From: Luxibacter massiliensis
Lineage (GTDB): Bacteria > Bacillota > Clostridia > Lachnospirales > Lachnospiraceae
Assembly (NCBI RefSeq): GCF_900604355.1
Contig: NZ_UWOE01000001.1
Location: 2,480,001-2,544,000 of the forward strand
DNA length: 64,000 bases
Reading direction: 5' to 3'
The notes below the pieces were generated by a model. That model had not been told where the DNA came from. It did no database searches and saw nothing but the letters and a program-made list of their open reading frames with translations. The position numbers were made by a program, and so were the translations under genes. This document shows, piece after piece, positions 34,759 to 44,063 of the stretch (positions are counted from its first letter, which is position 1; each line of letters opens with the position of its first letter).

Positions 34759-34904
34759 ATTTCCTCCTAAGCAAATGTTGCCCTCTATACTTTTGATTCA
34801 TTAGGTTAGAGTGCGTTTGCCAAGGTTCATTGTATCACTGATTTGTATGATTTCAAACATGTTTATTTGAATTAATAACTGTTTTTGCTATTTTCCATTT
34901 ATTC

Positions 34905-37319
34905 TTACATCTCTCCGTACTGTGTCCTGCTGATAATTTCATTTTGTATATCCCTATCCAGCTCAGTGAAAAAGGCGCTGTATCCGGCTACCCTTACGAC
35001 CAGGCTTCTGTATTTTTCTGGGTGTTTCTGCGCCGCTCTTAATTTTTCTCCTGTGAGAATATTAAACTGTATGTGCACGCCTCCCAACTGAAAATATGTG
35101 CGGATTAAATATGTTAATTTCTGCCTCTCCTCATCAGTCTTAAGCATAGAAGGCATGAATTTAAGATTATAATTTACCCCGTTGGAGGCCAATTCCTGAG
35201 GAATACTCGATACCGATTTAACCGCCGCTGTGGGGCCTTTTATATCCATGCCGTGTTTGGGGGATATTCCTCCATCCCCTAAAGGCATACCGGAAAGCCT
35301 TCCACTTGGCAGGGCGCATACTTGTCTGCCCAAAGGTGTATTAGAGGACAGACAAAATAGGCCGGGCCGGAAATGTCCGCCTCTGGCAGTCTGTTTGGCG
35401 CTCACAAGATCACAGTACAGTTTTGCCACCCAGCCAGCCATTCTATCTGCCTCCTCTACATCATTCCCATACTTAGGCACTTTGTTGATCATATATTGCC
35501 GGAGCATCTCCTGCCCTTTGTAGTCCGTACACAGTACTTTTCCCAGTTCATCCAGGCTTACTCTCTTCTCCTTGAACACCGCCTGCCTGATGGCTGTCAG
35601 GGAATCCCCCACATCGGCAATACCTACTCCCTGGATACCAATATAATTATATTTTGCCCCTCCCCGGGTACAGTCTTTTCCATTTTCCATACACCCTTCC
35701 AGAAGCATAGAAGAAAAAATATGGGGGCCATAATCCCCAATCAGTTTTTCAGTACAGTTCAGGGAACAAACCATCATCGATCTAAAATATTCCATCTGTG
35801 CCTTAAAAGCCTTGCAAATATCCTCAAATTCCGAAAAATCTTTCAATTTACCAGTTTTAGGTCCCATCTGCATTCCAGACATCTGGCATACTCCGTCAAA
35901 TAAAGCCAGCTCAAGACATTTCGCAACATTAAAAAATCCTGCATTTGTGCTCCCCATCGTATTTCCTGACCCCGTAGGTTCTACGCATCCCACAATCCCA
36001 TAATTCAGAGCCTCTTTCTTTGTCAGCCCGTCTGCCATTAATTCCCGGATGATAATATCATCATTGAAAAACGGCATTTTCCCCCCTTCGTGCCGTACAA
36101 GTATTTCTATCACCCGTTTAATAAAACAATCTGGATTTTTAGAAGACACCCGGATACTGGTATTAGGCTCCGAGTTAAATACAGCCTCTTCCGCATCGAG
36201 ACAAACATATGTAAAATCGCAGACCCCATCTTTCCCCTTCTGATCTACCCCTCCCACTACAATATTATTGGCTGTAGAAAAACCTCCATTGTTGCGGGCA
36301 CTGGAATACGTACATGCCTTTATGATGTCACTGTGCTTTATCCACAGGCACTCTAAGATTTCCCTGGCTTCATCCCTACAGAGGATTCCCTCTTCTATAT
36401 CATTTTCGTAAAACGGCCGAAGAATCTGGTCGATTCTTCCTCCAGAAATTGAAGATCCATTCTGGCTGCAATAGTCAATTAGTATGACAAACCAAAAGGA
36501 CTGCACAGCCTCAAAATAATTCCCTGCCGGTTTATATGGCACCCTTCTGCAGCAGGCAGCAATTAAAAGCAGTTCTTCTTTGCGTCTTCGGCATCCACAC
36601 TCCCAGGCCATCTTCTCTGACAGCCTGGCATAACGCTCTTGAAATATTTTCACTCCTTCTATGCAGATTAGGACAGACTGATAAAACTGCATTTTTTCGG
36701 CATAGTCTATATCACAATAGTCCAACTGCTCCATAAACTCCTTTGCATCATTTTCTATCTTTATAAAACCATATTTAAGTACTTTCTCTATGTCTGGAAG
36801 ATAATGCCCATGTCCGCTGCGTGTACGGCTCAACGGATTAAACACCCGATATGGAGAATCCAGCACGTCTAAAAGCGTCCTATTAAAATAATACGCCGCC
36901 CTCTCCCCTGTAGCCCTTGTCTTCCAATATGGAAAAATTTCGTTTAACAAAAAATTCTTATCCTCCTCCGTAATCTGCAGAGTATCTACTTTACGTTCAG
37001 GCATAAGATCCAGTTCCTTTTTGTCAAATATTCCATATTCTGGAAATAAGGGAGCATTCCTTGGCTTAGAAGCATGGTTCCCTACAATGAGCTCCTCCTC
37101 ATCGATAAAAACTGTCATATGTTCCAGCAAATATTTTAATGCCTTTGCCCTTCTGAGTATATAGGGTTCCCCCTCTGTCATACGGTAGCTTTCTGTGACA
37201 AGTCTTGCCCTCTCCACACATATCCCAGGTACATTTTCCCGCATCCGGCCATTTAAAAACTCTGTTCGCCTTTCTCTTGCCAATCCCTCTGGAAGAAAAA
37301 TTTTATTTTTCTCTCTCAT
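34905..37319 (-). CDS. Glycyl radical enzyme, PFL2/glycerol dehydratase-like
   Basis: An 804-aa oxygen-sensitive radical enzyme. The catalytic Cys lies in IVGCVEPTGSGNTMGSTNAG and the C-terminal glycyl radical loop reads VRVAGYSAFFTELDRDIQNE, as in B12-independent dehydratases and decarboxylases. Substrate cannot be fixed from sequence; glycerol/diol dehydratase-like or hydroxyproline dehydratase-like activities are options. It needs a radical-SAM activase, which is usually the next gene, but none is in the window; downstream is the restriction-modification operon. A DeoR-type regulator gene precedes it with a terminator between. GGAGGATA precedes the start. Confidence 0.92.
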   Translation of the reverse strand: MREKNKIFLPEGLARERRTEFLNGRMRENVPGICVERARLVTESYRMTEGEPYILRRAKALKYLLEHMTVFIDEEELIVGNHASKPRNAPLFPEYGIFDKKELDLMPERKVDTLQITEEDKNFLLNEIFPYWKTRATGERAAYYFNRTLLDVLDSPYRVFNPLSRTRSGHGHYLPDIEKVLKYGFIKIENDAKEFMEQLDYCDIDYAEKMQFYQSVLICIEGVKIFQERYARLSEKMAWECGCRRRKEELLLIAACCRRVPYKPAGNYFEAVQSFWFVILIDYCSQNGSSISGGRIDQILRPFYENDIEEGILCRDEAREILECLWIKHSDIIKACTYSSARNNGGFSTANNIVVGGVDQKGKDGVCDFTYVCLDAEEAVFNSEPNTSIRVSSKNPDCFIKRVIEILVRHEGGKMPFFNDDIIIRELMADGLTKKEALNYGIVGCVEPTGSGNTMGSTNAGFFNVAKCLELALFDGVCQMSGMQMGPKTGKLKDFSEFEDICKAFKAQMEYFRSMMVCSLNCTEKLIGDYGPHIFSSMLLEGCMENGKDCTRGGAKYNYIGIQGVGIADVGDSLTAIRQAVFKEKRVSLDELGKVLCTDYKGQEMLRQYMINKVPKYGNDVEEADRMAGWVAKLYCDLVSAKQTARGGHFRPGLFCLSSNTPLGRQVCALPSGRLSGMPLGDGGISPKHGMDIKGPTAAVKSVSSIPQELASNGVNYNLKFMPSMLKTDEERQKLTYLIRTYFQLGGVHIQFNILTGEKLRAAQKHPEKYRSLVVRVAGYSAFFTELDRDIQNEIISRTQYGEM

Positions 37320-37472
37320 CCTGCTATATCCTCCCTATTTTATTATTGCCCGGTCTCTACATATGATTTTAGTTTCACCGGATCCTGACAGCAAGAAAGG
37401 ATACCCTGTTTTTTTTATAATTTGATATATTAACGAAAGTTTTTAATTATTTTTTACGATTACTGCACATAC

Positions 37473-37510
37473 AAAAACCGGTATCCAGACACCCAGGCCC
37501 AAATACCGGT
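37473..37510 (-). terminator. Terminator after the DeoR-type regulator gene
   Basis: ACCGGTAT (37477-37484) and ATACCGGT (37503-37510) are inverted arms, with TTTTTG after the stem on the minus strand. It separates the regulator from the glycyl radical enzyme gene. Confidence 0.75.
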
Positions 37511-37524
37511 CAAACCAAATTTAA

Positions 37525-38289
37525 TTATTTTGCAATATAGACATTCCCTGCACTGCATACTGCCGCCAGTGCTTTTGATGGATGAAAATTATCTGTAATC
37601 ACAGTGTCAAACTTTTGGACTGGGGCCACCACAGAAGTAAAATCTAATCCAAATTTATGGGAATCTGCCAACAATATACTTCTGCCTGCCGCCTCCATCA
37701 TAGCCTGCTTTGTTTTCATCTGCGAATAACCAATAATACTGACGCCCTTATCCGCCGAAACTCCATTTGCCCCCAAGAAGCAATAATCCGTGTGGATTTC
37801 CTGTAACTCTGCCATACCTGCCCTCCCAGACGTGGAACCAAGATTCCTGGAAATTTCCCCGCCAAGGATATGGATGGATACATGCTTTGTTTCCAGCAGT
37901 TCGATTACCACATAAACTGAATTTGTATATATATACATACTTTTTTCTTTATTCTTTTTAATCTGTTTTATAAGATACAGGCAGGTAGAGGAATCATCAA
38001 CCAGAATCGTACTGCCATCTTCCAATAAAGAATATGCTGCCTTCGCAATTGCCATCTTATTGGCAGCATAACGGTACACCGTCTCCTGTACATTACCTTT
38101 GTACAGATTGTCCCCGGCTTTTTTGGCGCCTCCATGAACCCGCTTTAAGAGTCCCTGCATTCCAAGTATATTTAAATCTGACCGGATTGTGACTTCCGAG
38201 ACATTTAGCTTTTTAGCAAGCTGGGCCACATACACACTGCCCTCCTCATCCAGTATTTTTAGTATGGATGAAAAACGGTCTTTTTTCAT
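37525..38289 (-). CDS. DeoR/GlpR-family transcriptional regulator
   Basis: A 254-aa regulator from the ATG at 38289; longer in-frame readings start at 38442 but would add ~50 residues unlike the family. The N-terminal winged helix reads GSVYVAQLAKKLNVSEVTIR followed by the DeoR signature LNILGMQGLLKRVHGGA; the C-terminal DeoR sensor domain has ILVDDSSTCLYLI and DYCFLGANGVSADKGVS, which bind phosphorylated sugars or polyols. It lies upstream of the glycyl radical enzyme gene in the same direction and probably controls it. The ribosome site at this start is weak. Confidence 0.88.
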   Translation of the reverse strand: MKKDRFSSILKILDEEGSVYVAQLAKKLNVSEVTIRSDLNILGMQGLLKRVHGGAKKAGDNLYKGNVQETVYRYAANKMAIAKAAYSLLEDGSTILVDDSSTCLYLIKQIKKNKEKSMYIYTNSVYVVIELLETKHVSIHILGGEISRNLGSTSGRAGMAELQEIHTDYCFLGANGVSADKGVSIIGYSQMKTKQAMMEAAGRSILLADSHKFGLDFTSVVAPVQKFDTVITDNFHPSKALAAVCSAGNVYIAK

Positions 38290-38389
38290 AATTTGTTTTC
38301 CAATATCCTCTCTCTGCTTATCCTGACACAACAGTTCCTCTATAAATAGCTGTTCTATCCCTATAATGTTGGAGGGATATTTTAATTTT

Positions 38390-39046
38390 TTATTCTGCCA
38401 AACTAATATTGCGAAGCCATTGTGTAATATCACCTTCTGCATTTGATGCGCTTGTTCTTAAGCCTTCTGTAATTGTTGCAGAAGGCTCTAGTCCTTCTAT
38501 CGTCTCCACTATCTCAGCGACCCCACTGCCTCCACTGGTGCAGAAAGGTGCAATAGTTTTCCCAGACAGGTCGTAGGTATCAAAAAATGTATACAGAATA
38601 CGCGGCATATCTCCCCACCATATTGGGGTGCCTAAATAAATCACATCATACTTCTCAATATTATCAATACCTCCTGAAATTGCAGGCCGGGCATTCTTGT
38701 CATTCTGTTCCACAGTAGCACGGGTAGTTTCGTCGCCATAATTTAAATCATCGTCCGTATATGGCTGCTCAGGTGTTATTTTATACAGATCAGCTTCCTG
38801 CATCTGGGCAAGTACTTCAGCAACAGACTCCGTATTCCCCGTGGCAGAAAAATACACAACTAATTCCTTGTTAGTACTTTCTCCTGGTTCAGCTGGTTCT
38901 GTATCTCCTGCCTGGACTGATTCCTTTGAGGAGATGTCTGTCTCTGCTGATAAGTCCTTGTCCTTATTAAAATTTTCATTGTTTTTGCACGCTGTCAAGC
39001 TCAGCAACAATGTGCAAGCCATAATAACAGAAAATAACTTCTTCAT
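38390..39046 (-). CDS. Flavodoxin-like lipoprotein
   Basis: A 218-aa protein with a lipoprotein signal (MKKLFSVIMACTLLLSLTAC) and an acidic linker, then a flavodoxin fold from about residue 63: VVYFSATGNTESVAEVLA is the FMN phosphate loop, and VIYLGTPIWWGDMPRILYTF and IAPFCTSGGSGVAE follow the Flavodoxin_4 pattern. It would be an electron carrier or reductase on the outer face of the membrane. It is a single gene; a possible decayed REP-like copy lies upstream at 39077-39111. Confidence 0.85.
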   Translation of the reverse strand: MKKLFSVIMACTLLLSLTACKNNENFNKDKDLSAETDISSKESVQAGDTEPAEPGESTNKELVVYFSATGNTESVAEVLAQMQEADLYKITPEQPYTDDDLNYGDETTRATVEQNDKNARPAISGGIDNIEKYDVIYLGTPIWWGDMPRILYTFFDTYDLSGKTIAPFCTSGGSGVAEIVETIEGLEPSATITEGLRTSASNAEGDITQWLRNISLAE

Positions 39047-39076
39047 ATTTTGGGGCCCTCTCTAATATTGCATCAT

Positions 39077-39111
39077 AGGATGTATATTACGTCCTCTGTT
39101 ACAATTGTACC
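39077..39111. repeat. Possible degenerate REP-like copy
   Basis: AGGATGTA and TACGTCCT form an imperfect stem and GTACC follows at 39107-39111, resembling the GGACGTA/TACGTCC repeat seen at 4925 and 62200 but with deletions. It could be chance. Confidence 0.3.
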
Positions 39112-39249
39112 TATATCCCTGCAATGTATCAATAGATTTTTATATAATTTTACTTTATTTCAAGAATCCCCAAATAGTGCTGCAAATATCAGGCCAATCA
39201 CTTTAAAATAAAGCCATTCGGTCATCTTTAAAGAAAGGTAAGCTAAAAT

Positions 39250-39507
39250 CTATCCTTTTAACCCTCTTGCCTGCCTATCCATATCCTCAATAACAATATC
39301 GTAAATTGCTCCTAATGTCGCACAGTATTCAAGTACTTTCCAAGGTTCATTTGTATGGTAATGGATCTTTATTACCTCTTCATCCCCAACTGCCAGCAGG
39401 CAGTCGCCTTTAAAATGCTCGATAAAATACTCACTTATTATGTCCTCATCAAGATTCTCACCTTCAATTAATAATTGTGTGTCGTAAATATACTCAATTT
39501 TATCCAT
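39250..39507 (-). CDS. Small DAK-phosphatase (FakA-like) domain protein
   Basis: An 85-residue protein resembling the C-terminal domain of fatty-acid kinase FakA/DhaL-like proteins: KGDCLLAVGDEEVIKIHYHT followed by NEPWKVLEYCATLGAIYDIV and IEDMDRQARG. Full FakA is over 500 aa, so this is a stand-alone domain rather than a whole kinase. AGGGGGG precedes the ATG, so it seems to be expressed. Function unknown. Confidence 0.6.
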   Translation of the reverse strand: MDKIEYIYDTQLLIEGENLDEDIISEYFIEHFKGDCLLAVGDEEVIKIHYHTNEPWKVLEYCATLGAIYDIVIEDMDRQARGLKG

Positions 39508-39539
39508 GCTAAACCCCCCTATCTATATTTTCCGAAATT

Positions 39540-39962
39540 CTATTTGCTCTCTCTGCGGATTTGGATTAGTCTTAGTGTATCCTGGTACAGAGAATTATCA
39601 GAATCCACGTCTATCATAAGCCATTTCTGCCCGTTTCCTTCTTTTGTTTCATTATAAACCTTCTGCATATCCCCAGAAAGCTGTGGCAGTAAATTTTCAG
39701 CTTTTTCTTTCTCCTTCCTGCCCACCACAACCAACACTGTAAAATATGCCCTACGTGGATAAATAACACACAAAGCTTTCCCCGCTTTTCTCAATTTTAT
39801 ATTCCATCCCCGTGCCCAACTATCCTTACTATATTCAACTTTACAGAGCGCTTTGTATGTATCAAGCATAAATTGAAGAAACTGGCCAAATAGTGGGTTC
39901 CCGATATAATCACTAATCTCATCTAAATCTGGCTCATAACTCATATCCCTTATATCCAGCAT
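39540..39962 (-). CDS. DUF3788-like small cytoplasmic protein
   Basis: A 140-residue protein with the pattern of the DUF3788 family: CKVEYSKDSWARGWNIKLRK, then KALCVIYPRRAYFTVLVVVG and the acidic/basic tail WLMIDVDSDNSLYQDTLRLI. The second of two adjacent ATG codons (39962) is better spaced from AGGAAAGG. It lies 32 bp ahead of the FakA-like small gene on the same strand. The family's function is unknown. Confidence 0.7.
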   Translation of the reverse strand: MLDIRDMSYEPDLDEISDYIGNPLFGQFLQFMLDTYKALCKVEYSKDSWARGWNIKLRKAGKALCVIYPRRAYFTVLVVVGRKEKEKAENLLPQLSGDMQKVYNETKEGNGQKWLMIDVDSDNSLYQDTLRLIQIRRESK

Positions 39963-39965
39963 CAT

Positions 39966-40378
39966 CCTTTCCTAACCTCCTCACTTTCCAGGTTATTGGA
40001 GCTACATTTCTTTTCCTGCCCCTACTCGTCTTTTAATACAGCAATTTACTCTCTGATTATATCACCATAAATATGACATCTGCCCGTCATGTTTCTAGTT
40101 CTCTACAAAAAACACAAGACTTATACACCTTCCGGCTATATAATAAACCTCTCCTTCTATAGGGACAGTGTCCAACTCCATGGTTAGGATAGCCATATAC
40201 CATACAGCCAGAACTTGTTTTATATAGCTTCTGACTTTTACTCCCAGCCTGTAAAATTTCCTTCCAGCCTGGCAGAGCAAGCTGTGTCACTAGATAAACA
40301 GTTTGAAAAAGCAGGCATCCTCTGGAAATATTCTACCCTTAAATTATAGTTCTTCTTTTACCCCTGCCTAACAGATTA
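39966..40378. other. Intergenic stretch with possible decayed gene
   Basis: Two overlapping minus-strand frames (40087-40290 and 40095-40280) each show protein-like patches, for example IEGEVYYIAGRCISLVFFVE in one and KLYKTSSGCMVYGYPNHG in the other. This could be the remnant of a frameshifted gene, but neither has a ribosome site and no family is recognised. Confidence 0.25.
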
Positions 40379-41140
40379 TCAATTTAGAATTTTAGATACT
40401 TCTTCATCTGTCATATTTACAATCTTTTTGACATTTCCTTTCTTATCACGTACAACTTCTAAGTCAAGGCCATCCGCAGCTTTGCAGTCGATATAGGTCA
40501 TACTAGTATCTGCGTCATAAAAGAAATGAATCACTTCGTCGTTATAAATCCAGTTATCTGTTGATAAATCATAGGAAACACCATAATCTGAATATGCACT
40601 CAGGGTATCATCTTTTTCATCAGGATTACCAAGTTCAAAGGATCCTGCTATGTCAGCCGCTCCGGCATTTTTTAACTCCTCCTCCGTCTCATGTTGTTTG
40701 GCCGTGCGATTTTCAAACTCTGTTTCAGACGCAGGGGTTAAACCCGTCAATTTTCCAGATGCATCCCGCAGGGGATTCAAATCTATTATACCATCTGCAT
40801 AAAAAAATGCATTCGTGTTTTCTTCACTGATTTTATCGCTAAAAAAGCGTACCATTTTCCCTTCATAGAAAAATCTGTCTTTTTCCTCATCGTAAGATAA
40901 ACCAAACTTCTTATAGATTGAGTACTGATGTGCAATTTCCTCTCTCTGTTCTGATTCTTCTTTTTCCTGCTCTCCGTCTGGCACCTCACTGGCATCTTCA
41001 CTGGCCTGTTCTATTGCCGCAGAAGCTACGCCTTTCGCATTCACTTTCTCATCTGCCGCTGCAGGTTGTTTTGCACTGCAACCCGGCAGACAAAAAAGAA
41101 GAAATAAACAAGCCAGAACGCAAATTATTATTTTTTTCAT
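40379..41140 (-). CDS. Lipoprotein with a duplicated domain
   Basis: A 253-aa protein with signal MKKIIICVLACLFLLFCLPG and lipobox PGC, a Glu/Ser-rich linker (about 25-70) and two related units: FGLSYDEEKDRFFYEGKMVR...LNPLRDASGKLTGL near 78-135 and YGVSYDLSTDNWIYNDEVIH...LEVVRDKKGNVKKI near 187-243. The repeats share YG(L/V)SYD, F(F/I)YxxxVxxFF and (V/P)(V/L)RDxxGK patterns. It is encoded next to, and in the same direction as, a two-component system, which may control it or use it as a sensor partner. Not a family I can name. Confidence 0.7.
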   Translation of the reverse strand: MKKIIICVLACLFLLFCLPGCSAKQPAAADEKVNAKGVASAAIEQASEDASEVPDGEQEKEESEQREEIAHQYSIYKKFGLSYDEEKDRFFYEGKMVRFFSDKISEENTNAFFYADGIIDLNPLRDASGKLTGLTPASETEFENRTAKQHETEEELKNAGAADIAGSFELGNPDEKDDTLSAYSDYGVSYDLSTDNWIYNDEVIHFFYDADTSMTYIDCKAADGLDLEVVRDKKGNVKKIVNMTDEEVSKILN

Positions 41141-41286
41141 AGTATACCACCCATCCTTCTTTCTTTTCTTGTAATTAAAGTATATCCGAACAGTTTGTGG
41201 TACCTTTGGGATTCATTTGTGATTAGAATGAAAAAAATGGCTGACTTTTATACCTTGCTCCCTACTGACATTTATACTGCATATAT

Positions 41287-42702
41287 TTATAAACTGAAGC
41301 TAAATTGGACACCCCTATCCGTATTGCAAACATTACATACACTTCCATGTTGCTCAAGAGCTTTCTGAACGATATGTAAACCCAGGCCGCTTCCACCTGA
41401 TTTTTTGCTTCGTGATAAATCCAACCGATAGAACGCATCGAATAATCTCGGCAGCTCTCTTTCTGGTATACTTACCCCCGTATTCTCTATAGAAAATGTA
41501 AGACTATTGACATTTTTGCGCAAAACAATGTTAATGGACTCTTCCTGAGGTGTATACTGGATTGCATTGCCAATCAGGTTTGAAAAAACTTTCTCTATTA
41601 AGAAACGATTACCTTTTATCTCAGCAGTTTCAGGTAAATCAAGACACAGTGTCAAATTTTTCTGTATCGTTAAATCCTCGGTTTCGGCCAAATAGTATTG
41701 AACCAGGGAAACACACTCTATTATTTCCATACGGAAATCTGTTCCAGAAGTTTCTAATCTTGAAATTGTCAATATTTCCTTCACCATCGTCTCAAGAGTA
41801 TTGGCAATTTCCAATGAACGGGCCAGATATTTTTCATGATCTTTATATGCCCCTACACCAAGTATCATCCCCTCTAACTGACCTTTTATAATTGTTATGG
41901 GCGTTTTTAATTCATGGGATGCTGCAGAAAATAAACTTAATCTTGCCTGTTCAAGCTCTCTTTCCCGTTTTATATCCTTTTCTAACTGCTTATTTGCATC
42001 TTGCAATTCTGATAATGTAATTGAGAGTTTGTAAGAAAGTGTATTCAGGCTTTTTTCCAAAGTTCCCAGTTCATCACAACGCCGCTCATCTAACCGCCAG
42101 TCCAATTCAAATTCAGACATCTGTTTCGATATACGGCTTATTTTCAACACAGGCTTTGTAATAATCCATGAATATAACCATGAAAACATGAAAGAAACAA
42201 CGAGAATTATGCAAAGTAAAACTGGTAAAACCTGCAGAAAAGACTTCTGTAATTCTGCCACCTGCGCAGCCGCCCCATATACCACAAGCAAATAACGTGT
42301 ACTTTCATTGTGAAATGAAAAATAATAGCTGTTTGACAGTACAGGAACATTTTCTGACACTGGATCTGCTGTTTCTGATGCACTTCCTGCCTCAGTACCT
42401 CCCACAATATTTGTTGGCAAAAATACTTGCTGCCCATTATCTGTATACAGTTCTACAAAACTAATATTATCTTTTTGCTGGAACTGGTCAAATAATCCTC
42501 CACTATTTTCTCTTGTTGTCTGTTCTAGTTCTCCCAAAAAAATCTGTGTTTGCTTATTTAATGCACGGTTCAATTCGCTGGAATATGTTTTCGGCATTAT
42601 AAATGCCAAAGCTCCATATACAAATAAACTAACACTGAACAAAAGAATCGTAGTAACTATAAAAACCTTAATAAATAGGCTGCTTTTAATTTTCCTTATC
42701 AA
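41287..42702 (-). CDS. Sensor histidine kinase (OmpR-type partner)
   Basis: A 471-aa membrane kinase. Membrane segments near residues 9-33 and 156-176 flank an extracellular sensor; HAMP follows (SWIITKPVLKISRISKQM); the phospho-accepting His is H263 in FSAASHELKTPITII; the ATPase domain has NLIGNAIQYTP, FSIENTGVSIP and GGSGLGLHIVQKAL. A TTG at 42702 is the likely start and overlaps the regulator gene by 17 bases. The pair resembles clostridial systems that respond to cell-envelope stress, but the signal is unknown. Confidence 0.93.
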   Translation of the reverse strand: MIRKIKSSLFIKVFIVTTILLFSVSLFVYGALAFIMPKTYSSELNRALNKQTQIFLGELEQTTRENSGGLFDQFQQKDNISFVELYTDNGQQVFLPTNIVGGTEAGSASETADPVSENVPVLSNSYYFSFHNESTRYLLVVYGAAAQVAELQKSFLQVLPVLLCIILVVSFMFSWLYSWIITKPVLKISRISKQMSEFELDWRLDERRCDELGTLEKSLNTLSYKLSITLSELQDANKQLEKDIKRERELEQARLSLFSAASHELKTPITIIKGQLEGMILGVGAYKDHEKYLARSLEIANTLETMVKEILTISRLETSGTDFRMEIIECVSLVQYYLAETEDLTIQKNLTLCLDLPETAEIKGNRFLIEKVFSNLIGNAIQYTPQEESINIVLRKNVNSLTFSIENTGVSIPERELPRLFDAFYRLDLSRSKKSGGSGLGLHIVQKALEQHGSVCNVCNTDRGVQFSFSL

Positions 42703-43357
42703 TCTTATACCCCACTCCTCTGATTGTTTGAATAAAATCGATTCCTAATTTTTTACGTAAATTCTTGATATGAGTATCAACAACACGTTCATCCCCGTAA
42801 AAATCATATTTCCATAACTTATCCAATAAAATCTGCCTTGTCATAACCCTCCCCTGATTCATCAATAATTCACGCAATATATCGAATTCCCTTTGAGTCA
42901 GTCCAAACACATTTCCGTCAACACAAGCAGAATAACTCTCCAGATCCAATACTAGATTTCTATAAAAGATGGTTCGATGCTGATCTTCTGATAAGTGGCT
43001 ACTTCTGCGTAGAACAGCCGCAATTTTGCGAATAAGGACAGGCATAGAAAACGGTTTAGTAATATAATCATCAACCTGTAAATCCAATCCCCTGATTTGT
43101 TCCTCTTCTCCGCTTAATGCAGTAAGCATAATAATTGGTACTTGTGACTGTCTGCGTATCAACTCACAGACAGCAAACCCATCAATTTTAGGAAGCATAA
43201 CATCCAGCAGTATCAGGTCAAATTGAACGGATGTGAAAAGGGAAATAGCTTCAACGCCATCGTTGGCAACACTTGTATCATAGCCTGCATCCTGCAGAAA
43301 ATTTTGTAGTAATTCCTGTATATCTAAATCATCCTCAACGATTAAAAGTTTGGTCAT
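42686..43357 (-). CDS. Response regulator, OmpR/PhoB family
   Basis: A 223-aa regulator: receiver domain with acidic residues D9/D10, phosphorylation site D52 in LILLDVMLPKIDG and Lys in DYITKPFSMP; C-terminal winged helix with FGLTQREFDILRELLMNQGR and RVVDTHIKNLRKKLG. GAGGAGATG precedes the start. It is first in an operon with the kinase that overlaps its end; the lipoprotein gene at 40379 may be a target. Confidence 0.95.
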   Translation of the reverse strand: MTKLLIVEDDLDIQELLQNFLQDAGYDTSVANDGVEAISLFTSVQFDLILLDVMLPKIDGFAVCELIRRQSQVPIIMLTALSGEEEQIRGLDLQVDDYITKPFSMPVLIRKIAAVLRRSSHLSEDQHRTIFYRNLVLDLESYSACVDGNVFGLTQREFDILRELLMNQGRVMTRQILLDKLWKYDFYGDERVVDTHIKNLRKKLGIDFIQTIRGVGYKIDKEN

Positions 43358-44063
43358 AAAATCATCTCCTCAATATGAGTATAACAAAGTAATTTGTGAT
43401 TAACATGTAGTTTACATAACTTCTGCGTTTATCCGGTTCAAAATCCTTTACTTGAGATTCTTGATTTTCTAATCAGTTTTGTTCCAGATGGCACAAATAC
43501 CGGCCGCAATAAAACTCCTCTCGTTCCCCTCTTGGCACCCTCTATAAATCATAGTATTATTTTATCTGCGCATTAATCAATATATATTATAGTAATTTAA
43601 TTTATAATAGCAAAAAGAAAGGAAGCCTTCTCTATGAGCAGCCAAAACAAAAAGACGAAGCTTTAATGAAAACAAGCCAGGGGCAAACAAAAAACAAATG
43701 TTTGTCCACTGGCCATTCTCAATTGTAATCCACCGTAAAAGAGTCCATACAAAGATGCCCTTATCAAATATCCAGGGCATAAGAAACATCATATCCAATG
43801 CGGGCATTGCAATCAGGAAGTCTGGGCCAATAATCAGTTTCTTTCTATGATATCCGTCCACACCCCTCCCAAAGTCAAAGACCCCGATGCAAGCATACGG
43901 GGCATCAAACTAGCAGCGATGCAGGCATCGGGGTATTAGAAGCTCGCGGCAGTCGCCAAAATGGACGTGTAAATATGTCCCCTTGGCTCGTTGCTTGCGG
44001 GAATAAAACTAAAAATTCATCAAATCATTTTGTATTCTTAGTCTTATATGTGTGATTAGGCTA
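43358..44063. other. Gene-poor stretch with a palindromic repeat
   Basis: About 700 bp with no convincing gene. A 94-codon minus-strand frame (43577-43861) has no ribosome site and an unusual composition rich in Leu, Ile and Phe; it may be a remnant of a membrane protein. A GC-rich palindrome at 43881-43934 is listed separately. Confidence 0.4.
43881..43934. repeat. GC-rich intergenic inverted repeat
   Basis: ACCCCGATGC (43881-43890) pairs with GCATCGGGGT (43925-43934), and the dyad extends with two mismatches to 16 bp. It sits after the helicase gene and may be its terminator or a member of a second repeat family. Confidence 0.55.

Noticed and set aside
43577..43861. 94-codon minus-strand frame, hydrophobic
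   Set aside because: No ribosome site, odd composition and no recognisable family; at most a remnant.
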